The notes beneath the pieces were generated by a model, which was not told the DNA's origin, ran no database searches, and was given only the letters and a program-made list of their open reading frames with translations. From JAXDBV01 sp034678415 (GTDB lineage Bacteria > Bacteroidota > Bacteroidia > Bacteroidales > VadinHA17): 9,664 nucleotides of DNA. The translations under genes and the position numbers were made by a program. How positions within the stretch are numbered: position 1 is the stretch's first letter; every line of letters begins with the position of its first letter. Where the stretch lies: positions 1-9,664 of the forward strand of contig JAXDBV010000067.1 of assembly GCA_034678415.1 (NCBI GenBank). Direction: 5' to 3'. Positions 5,632 through 9,664 of this stretch are shown here, one piece after another.

Positions 5632-6414
5632 ATGAGTGAGACGCAGGCTAATACCCGGAAACTGGAGAACCTGTTTTTTGTACTGGCAGGATTATTTATC
5701 ACCAACGCGCTGATTGCCGAGATCATCGGTGTAAAGGTTTTCTCCGTGGAGCGGCTGATGGGTCTTGCAGGGGATGCCGGGACGGGGGGGAAGGAAAGCG
5801 CTTTCCGGCTGAACATGAGCGTTGGTGTTCTTATATGGCCCATCGTATTTGTTCTTTCGGATATCATCAATGAATATTTCGGCAGGCGGGGTGTGAGAAA
5901 GGTGAGCCTCCTGGGAGCGGGGCTCATAGCCTATGCCTTTATTGTGATCTATGTGTCCACGCGGTTGCCGGCATCACCCCTGTGGCTTGATGCCAACAAC
6001 AGCGATCCCGCGGGTAAGCCGTTCGATATTGATTATGCCTATACCTATATTCTCAGCCAGGGACTGGGCATTATTATCGGTTCGCTCACCGCCTTCCTGG
6101 TATCCCAGCTTGTTGATGCCTATACCTTTTATTACCTGCGCCGGCTCACGGAACACCGGAACCTGTGGCTCAGGGCGACCGGCTCCACGGTGGTATCACA
6201 GCTGATCGATAGTTTCCTTGTGCTCTTCATCGCCTTCTACCTCCTGGGGAACTACTCGTTCAGGGATGTGTTATCCATCGGTATCGTTCAATACCTGTAC
6301 AAGGTATCGCTGGCCATTCTTCTCACACCGGTCATCTACCTTATGCATTTCATCATCGACCGGTACCTGGGTGTAACCAAAGCCCGTACTGTGGTCACAA
6401 CCGTTGATACCTGA
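5632..6414 (+). CDS. yhhQ: Queuosine precursor transporter (YhhQ/QPTR family)
   Basis: This 260-residue integral membrane protein matches the YhhQ family (Vut_1 fold), which imports the queuosine precursors preQ0/preQ1 for modification of tRNA position 34. About six hydrophobic segments are visible, near residues 13-35, 63-80, 92-112, 139-160, 185-205 and 221-245. The family block DIINEYFGRR is at 77-86 and STVVSQLIDS at 185-194. It is about 40 residues longer than E. coli YhhQ, mostly from loops at about 40-60 and 113-135. The ATG at 5632 is forced as the first start, since an in-frame TGA lies at 5626-5628. An out-of-frame four-codon ATG frame overlaps this start. The gene is divergent from rlmD, and the next plus-strand gene follows 75 bases later. 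No que biosynthesis gene is present in the window. Confidence 0.9.
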   Translation: MSETQANTRKLENLFFVLAGLFITNALIAEIIGVKVFSVERLMGLAGDAGTGGKESAFRLNMSVGVLIWPIVFVLSDIINEYFGRRGVRKVSLLGAGLIAYAFIVIYVSTRLPASPLWLDANNSDPAGKPFDIDYAYTYILSQGLGIIIGSLTAFLVSQLVDAYTFYYLRRLTEHRNLWLRATGSTVVSQLIDSFLVLFIAFYLLGNYSFRDVLSIGIVQYLYKVSLAILLTPVIYLMHFIIDRYLGVTKARTVVTTVDT

Positions 6415-6489
6415 TGGTTGATTGATCATACCGGTGAACAGATGGATGTCACAGACCGGGATGGAACCACGATAAAAACCTGATTTGTT

Positions 6490-7236
6490 ATGGAGAAGAA
6501 ACCTGTATGGACCGATGAATATGAGGTCAGGGTGTATGAGACAGGGCCCGCTGGAACCTGTCATCTCACCACGCTGTGCAATTACCTTCAGGAGACGGCC
6601 GGGCATCATGCCGCCCACCTGGGGCTGGGTATGAACGACCTGGCGGACAGGAACCGTATGTGGGTGCTCTTCCGCTTCAGGGTATCGGTGAAGCGCTACC
6701 CCCGCATGCACGAGAGGATCATTGCGGAAACCTGGCCCAGGGGCATGGACGGATTGATGGCTATCCGTGATTTTGAGCTGTGCTCAGGCGAAGACGGGAT
6801 CCTGGCTTCCGCTTCCAGTGCATGGATCGTTATGGATACGGCAACCAAACGGCCATGCAGGATCCCTGACTACTTCCTTAAAGTGCCGGTGAACCCTTCC
6901 CGGCAGGCGCTCCCCGGAGGACTGAAAAAACTGGAAGATGTGAAGGAAGGCATCCCGTCGGAACATATCACGGTGCACCACGGTGACCTGGATTGTAATA
7001 ACCACGTGAACAATACGAAATATATCGGCTGGATCATTGACCAAATGTATACCCTGTTGCCGCTGGAAAAGGTTTGTCGTGCATTCGAGATCAATTTTTT
7101 GTCCGAGTGTGCCGGGGGGGATAGCCTCCGCATTAACAGTGCTCCCGCCGGGGCTGACCCGCTGACGTATCGCCATTCCATCACAAGGGTCGGCGACGGT
7201 AAAGAAGCATGCCGGGCAATATCGGTTTGGGAATGA
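6490..7236 (+). CDS. Acyl-ACP thioesterase
   Basis: This 248-residue protein is a cytoplasmic acyl-[acyl carrier protein] thioesterase of the FatA/FatB type (PF01643), which releases free fatty acid from acyl-ACP. It consists of two hotdog domains, about 5-130 and 155-245. The second carries the family signature DLDCNNHVNNTKYIGW at 166-181, giving the catalytic set Asp168, Asn170 and His172. Glu206 in LSECAGGDSL matches the conserved acid in plant FatB enzymes. Length is normal for the bacterial family. The ATG at 6490 is preceded by an in-frame TGA at 6481-6483, so it is the first possible start. It lies 75 bases after yhhQ and 53 bases before the GWxTD lipoprotein gene, probably in the same transcription unit, although a -7 box lies in the second gap. 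A role in lipid remodelling or fatty acid recycling is inferred. Confidence 0.92.
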   Translation: MEKKPVWTDEYEVRVYETGPAGTCHLTTLCNYLQETAGHHAAHLGLGMNDLADRNRMWVLFRFRVSVKRYPRMHERIIAETWPRGMDGLMAIRDFELCSGEDGILASASSAWIVMDTATKRPCRIPDYFLKVPVNPSRQALPGGLKKLEDVKEGIPSEHITVHHGDLDCNNHVNNTKYIGWIIDQMYTLLPLEKVCRAFEINFLSECAGGDSLRINSAPAGADPLTYRHSITRVGDGKEACRAISVWE

Positions 7237-7261
7237 GGGATACAAACAACCAAATTATTAG

Positions 7262-7269
7262 TACTTTTG
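7262..7269 (+). promoter_or_regulatory. Bacteroidota -7 box ahead of the GWxTD gene
   Basis: TACTTTTG is a perfect match to TAnnTTTG and lies 20 bases before the ATG at 7290, in the 53-base gap after the thioesterase stop. No TTTG is found at the expected -33 distance: the nearest, at 7226-7229, is 32 bases away. It may be a secondary promoter for the GWxTD-rlmB pair with a weak upstream element. Confidence 0.3.
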
Positions 7270-7289
7270 ACAATCAAAGGAACGCATTC

Positions 7290-8555
7290 ATGAAGGGGAG
7301 GGTCGTTGTTGCATGTTCGTTATTTGTTTTGCTGGCCGGCTGTGCATTGTTTCTGGGACGGCATGATGATGAACATGACATGTCATACCTTTACCAGCCT
7401 GCACAGAATGTTCTGCACCCCAGGTTTCTCGTCTACCATGAGGAGCCTGAGCGTTCCGTTCTCATCGCACGTCTTGTCACGTCCGAGCTGATGTTCAGCG
7501 CTGCCAACGAGCTGGTAATCGAACAGGCTGTGCTGTGTTTTGACTACCGGCTCTTTGAGATGAATGAAGCAAGGACCCTGGTGGTATCCGATACGGTACT
7601 GCGCAAGGTGAGGAAAGACCAGGTCAAGGATGATTATATTGCCACAATTCCCTTCCCGGCAGAGAGCGGCAAGCGCTATATCCTCGAAGTGATCACCACA
7701 GATACCATCAGGGATAGGGCGATACAGACCTATCTGCTGGTGGACAAGTCGGGTCCCTTTACGCGTCAGAATTTTTACCCTGTCAATCTGAAGGAGAACA
7801 AGCCGTATTTTTACACGTTTGTTGATACCTCAAATCGGGTAAGCCTGAGGTATAACCAGCCTGTTGACAGCCTGTATGTGCGTTTTTTTCTGAACACGTA
7901 TCCCGAAGCACCTCCTCCTGACCTGATGATTCCCGGTGATGTGCTGCGCAATATCCCCGACACCTCCTGGGTCATACCCCTGGATGGGAGCCAACCCATC
8001 GCTTTCCCGTTTGAAGGGATGTACCATATTCAGGCAGATACCAGCCAGCCGGAAGGGATTACCTTTTATAATATGGGGGTATCATACCCCCAGATCAAGT
8101 ACGCTGATCAGATGGTTGGACCGCTGTCATACGTGGCGACACCTGAGCAGTACCGCCAGATAATCAGGACACCCAACCTCAAGCTGGCCTCCGATAATTT
8201 CTGGCTGGAAACGGCAAGGAACATGGAGTCGGCCCGTGAGCTTATCCGGGTGTTTTACAACCGGGTATTCTTTGCCAACTACTATTTCACCTCCTACAAG
8301 GAAGGGTGGAAAACGGACAGGGGAATGATCTATACTATCTACGGGCCTCCGCACATCCTTTATAAGACCGACGATGATGAAGAATGGATCTATGGCAACC
8401 CGATGAAAAAGAACACGATCAGTTTTGTTTTCGAGAGGAAAATCATTCCCTATTCCGATAACCATTATGTTCTTCGGCGGGGTGAGGCGTTGGTGACACG
8501 TTGGGGCCAGGCGATCGATTCGTGGAGGAACGGCCAGGTGTATAATGTTGATTAG
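7290..8555 (+). CDS. GWxTD domain-containing lipoprotein
   Basis: This 421-residue protein starts with a lipoprotein signal: Met-Lys-Gly-Arg, a hydrophobic core, and the lipobox LLAGC with Cys18 as lipidation site, so it should be anchored in the envelope. The signature GWKTD is at 339-343, followed by RGMIYTIYGPP (344-354) and an acidic patch ending EEWIYG (364-369), the usual GWxTD-domain layout. The middle (about 40-300) is likely beta-rich with no known motif. The family function is not known to me. An open frame extends upstream to 7209, but that start would overlap the thioesterase and put 27 residues before the signal peptide, so 7290 is preferred. The stop is followed by a single codon and then rlmB in the same frame. 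The coding sequence holds a 19-base palindrome at 8074-8092. Confidence 0.9.
   Translation: MKGRVVVACSLFVLLAGCALFLGRHDDEHDMSYLYQPAQNVLHPRFLVYHEEPERSVLIARLVTSELMFSAANELVIEQAVLCFDYRLFEMNEARTLVVSDTVLRKVRKDQVKDDYIATIPFPAESGKRYILEVITTDTIRDRAIQTYLLVDKSGPFTRQNFYPVNLKENKPYFYTFVDTSNRVSLRYNQPVDSLYVRFFLNTYPEAPPPDLMIPGDVLRNIPDTSWVIPLDGSQPIAFPFEGMYHIQADTSQPEGITFYNMGVSYPQIKYADQMVGPLSYVATPEQYRQIIRTPNLKLASDNFWLETARNMESARELIRVFYNRVFFANYYFTSYKEGWKTDRGMIYTIYGPPHILYKTDDDEEWIYGNPMKKNTISFVFERKIIPYSDNHYVLRRGEALVTRWGQAIDSWRNGQVYNVD
8074..8092. repeat. 19-base palindrome inside the GWxTD gene
   Basis: TGGGGGTATCATACCCCCA has two perfectly complementary 9-base arms around a single central base. In RNA it could form a 7-8 bp stem with a tight loop and five consecutive G-C pairs. 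It lies in the middle of the coding frame and spans codons for Met-Gly-Val-Ser-Tyr-Pro. Its meaning is unknown. Confidence 0.6.
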
Positions 8556-8558
8556 CTC

Positions 8559-9299
8559 ATGAGCATTGCCAGTACCTATGTCTATGGATTTCGTGCCGTG
8601 ACCGAAGCCATCCGGTCAGGACGCGAGATAGAAAAGTGCCTTATCCGGCGGGGGCTGCGGGGTGAACTATATGGCGAGCTGTTCACCCTTATCAGGGAAA
8701 GGAATATACCGTTTCAGTTTGTCCCGGAGGAAAAGATCAACCGTATCACCCGCAGGAACCACCAGGGAGTACTGGCTTTTCTTTCGGAGATTGAATATCA
8801 GCGGCTTGATCAGATCATACCCGGGCTGTATGAGTCGGGGAAGGTGCCGTTTTTGATCGCCCTGGATGAGGTTTCCGATGTCAGGAATTTTGGAGCGATA
8901 GCACGCACGGCGGAGTGCGGAGGGGTGCATGCCATCGTGATACCGCAAAAAGGATCGGCTATGATCACTCCCGAAGCGGTCAAGACATCAGCCGGAGCAC
9001 TGTGCCGCATACCGGTATGCCGTGTACCTTCCATGCCCATGGCCCTCGATTTTCTCCGGAAGAGCGGGCTGCAGCTGACCGGTACAAGCGGAACGGCCAA
9101 TCGCGATTACAGGGACACAGACTATACCTCTCCAACCTGTATCATTATGGGACCGGAAGAACAGGGGCTGAACCCTTCCCTCCTGAAAATGATGGATGTT
9201 GTGGTGCGTATACCTGTGATGGGACAGATCGAGTCACTGAATGTATCGGTGGCCGCTGGCGTGATGATCTATGAAGTATTGCGTCAGCGGTCAGCCTGA
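8559..9299 (+). CDS. rlmB: TrmH-family 23S rRNA (guanosine-2'-O-)-methyltransferase RlmB
   Basis: This 246-residue protein is a SPOUT-class SAM-dependent methyltransferase that methylates the ribose of G2251 in the 23S rRNA P loop. An N-terminal substrate-binding domain (about 5-75, with YGFRAVTEAI and NHQGVLAF) precedes the knotted SPOUT domain (about 98-244). Motif 1 is LDEVSDVRNFGAIARTAE at 102-119 with Asn110 and catalytic Arg116; motif 2 is IIMGPEEQGL at 195-204; motif 3 is SLNVSVAAG at 226-234. The start is firm, because the in-frame TAG of the preceding gene is only one codon upstream. It is co-oriented and near-contiguous with the GWxTD lipoprotein gene. Its 3' end overlaps the stop of the opposing channel gene by 9 bases. 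RlmB is the best call over other TrmH-family members on length and N-terminal domain. Confidence 0.9.
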   Translation: MSIASTYVYGFRAVTEAIRSGREIEKCLIRRGLRGELYGELFTLIRERNIPFQFVPEEKINRITRRNHQGVLAFLSEIEYQRLDQIIPGLYESGKVPFLIALDEVSDVRNFGAIARTAECGGVHAIVIPQKGSAMITPEAVKTSAGALCRIPVCRVPSMPMALDFLRKSGLQLTGTSGTANRDYRDTDYTSPTCIIMGPEEQGLNPSLLKMMDVVVRIPVMGQIESLNVSVAAGVMIYEVLRQRSA

Positions 9300-9664
9300 A
9301 GCAGATCCACGTGCCAGCGCACGGATATCGTCCCCCGAAGGAGCCTGAAACACCTGAAGATCAAATTCTCTCACAACGGCCAGCAGATGATCAAAAATAT
9401 CCGCCTGGATCGATTCATAAGTCGCCCAGTTCTTGTCCTTGCTGAAAACATACACCTCTATTGGCAAACCGTTTTCCGTTGGCTGAAGGTGACGCACGAG
9501 GAAGGTCATGTCTTTATGGATCATCGGATGGTTTTTCAGGTATTCGGTTACATACGCCCTGAAGGTTCCGACATTCGTCATTCGCCTCCCATTAACCAGC
9601 ACCGAGTCGTCAATATGGTGTTTTATATTGTATTCGGCCAGCTCTTTCTGCTTACCTTCAATAT
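9291..9664 (-). CDS. Mechanosensitive ion channel (MscS family, YbdG-type), C-terminal part
   Basis: Only the C-terminal part of about 123 residues lies in the window; the frame is open to the right edge, so the gene begins outside. The sequence contains VNGRRMTNVGTFRAYV, HKDMTFLVRHLQPTENGLP and ESIQADIFDHLLAVV, which closely match what I know of the E. coli YbdG (miniconductance MscS-like) cytoplasmic domain. This part forms the C-terminal vestibule, not the membrane pore. YbdG-type channels open under membrane tension during osmotic downshift. The stop at 9291-9293 falls inside the last codons of rlmB on the other strand, giving a 9-base tail-to-tail overlap. No terminator is visible between the two genes. 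Confidence 0.85.
   Translation of the reverse strand, partial: IEGKQKELAEYNIKHHIDDSVLVNGRRMTNVGTFRAYVTEYLKNHPMIHKDMTFLVRHLQPTENGLPIEVYVFSKDKNWATYESIQADIFDHLLAVVREFDLQVFQAPSGDDIRALARGSASG

Noticed and set aside
7209..7289. N-terminal extension of the GWxTD protein
   Set aside because: It would overlap the thioesterase gene and place 27 polar residues ahead of a standard lipoprotein signal peptide.

Overview
The window looks like an ordinary chromosomal stretch from a member of the Bacteroidota. The reasons are a GWxTD-domain lipoprotein, a family I associate mainly with that phylum; perfect or near-perfect copies of the Bacteroidota -7 promoter box TAnnTTTG with a TTTG -33 box, most clearly ahead of the tRNA; and very few good Shine-Dalgarno sites. 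The coding regions are moderately GC-rich and the intergenic regions are AT-rich. No transposase, integrase, CRISPR array or phage gene is visible.

Layout. Positions 1-312 hold no gene. A tRNA-Ala(CGC) lies on the minus strand at 313-386, with its own promoter just upstream. Next, on the minus strand, are a hairpin terminator and a 71-residue secreted, extremely lysine-rich peptide gene (570-785). An AT-rich divergent spacer (786-1012), with a 14-bp perfect palindrome of CRP/FNR type, leads into a plus-strand two-gene operon: a fumarylacetoacetate-hydrolase-family enzyme and a short-chain dehydrogenase-like protein whose catalytic Tyr and Lys are replaced. Facing it on the minus strand is a small two-helix membrane protein translationally coupled (ATGA overlap) to an exported metallo-beta-lactamase-fold hydrolase. 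A structured spacer (3646-4037) follows, then rlmD on the minus strand.

Divergent from rlmD is a plus-strand run: yhhQ (queuosine precursor transporter), an acyl-ACP thioesterase, the GWxTD lipoprotein and rlmB. The window ends in the C-terminal part of a YbdG-type MscS-family mechanosensitive channel on the minus strand, whose stop codon overlaps the end of rlmB.

Functionally this is mostly housekeeping: rRNA methylation (rlmD, rlmB), tRNA supply and modification (tRNA-Ala, yhhQ), fatty acid release (thioesterase), and envelope or osmotic functions (GWxTD lipoprotein, MscS channel). I do not see a convincing new multi-gene system. The least explained items are the lysine-rich exported peptide, the SDR lacking its catalytic pair beside an FAH enzyme, the coupled membrane peptide/MBL pair, and a nested palindrome at 3878-3982 that can fold in two mutually exclusive ways.
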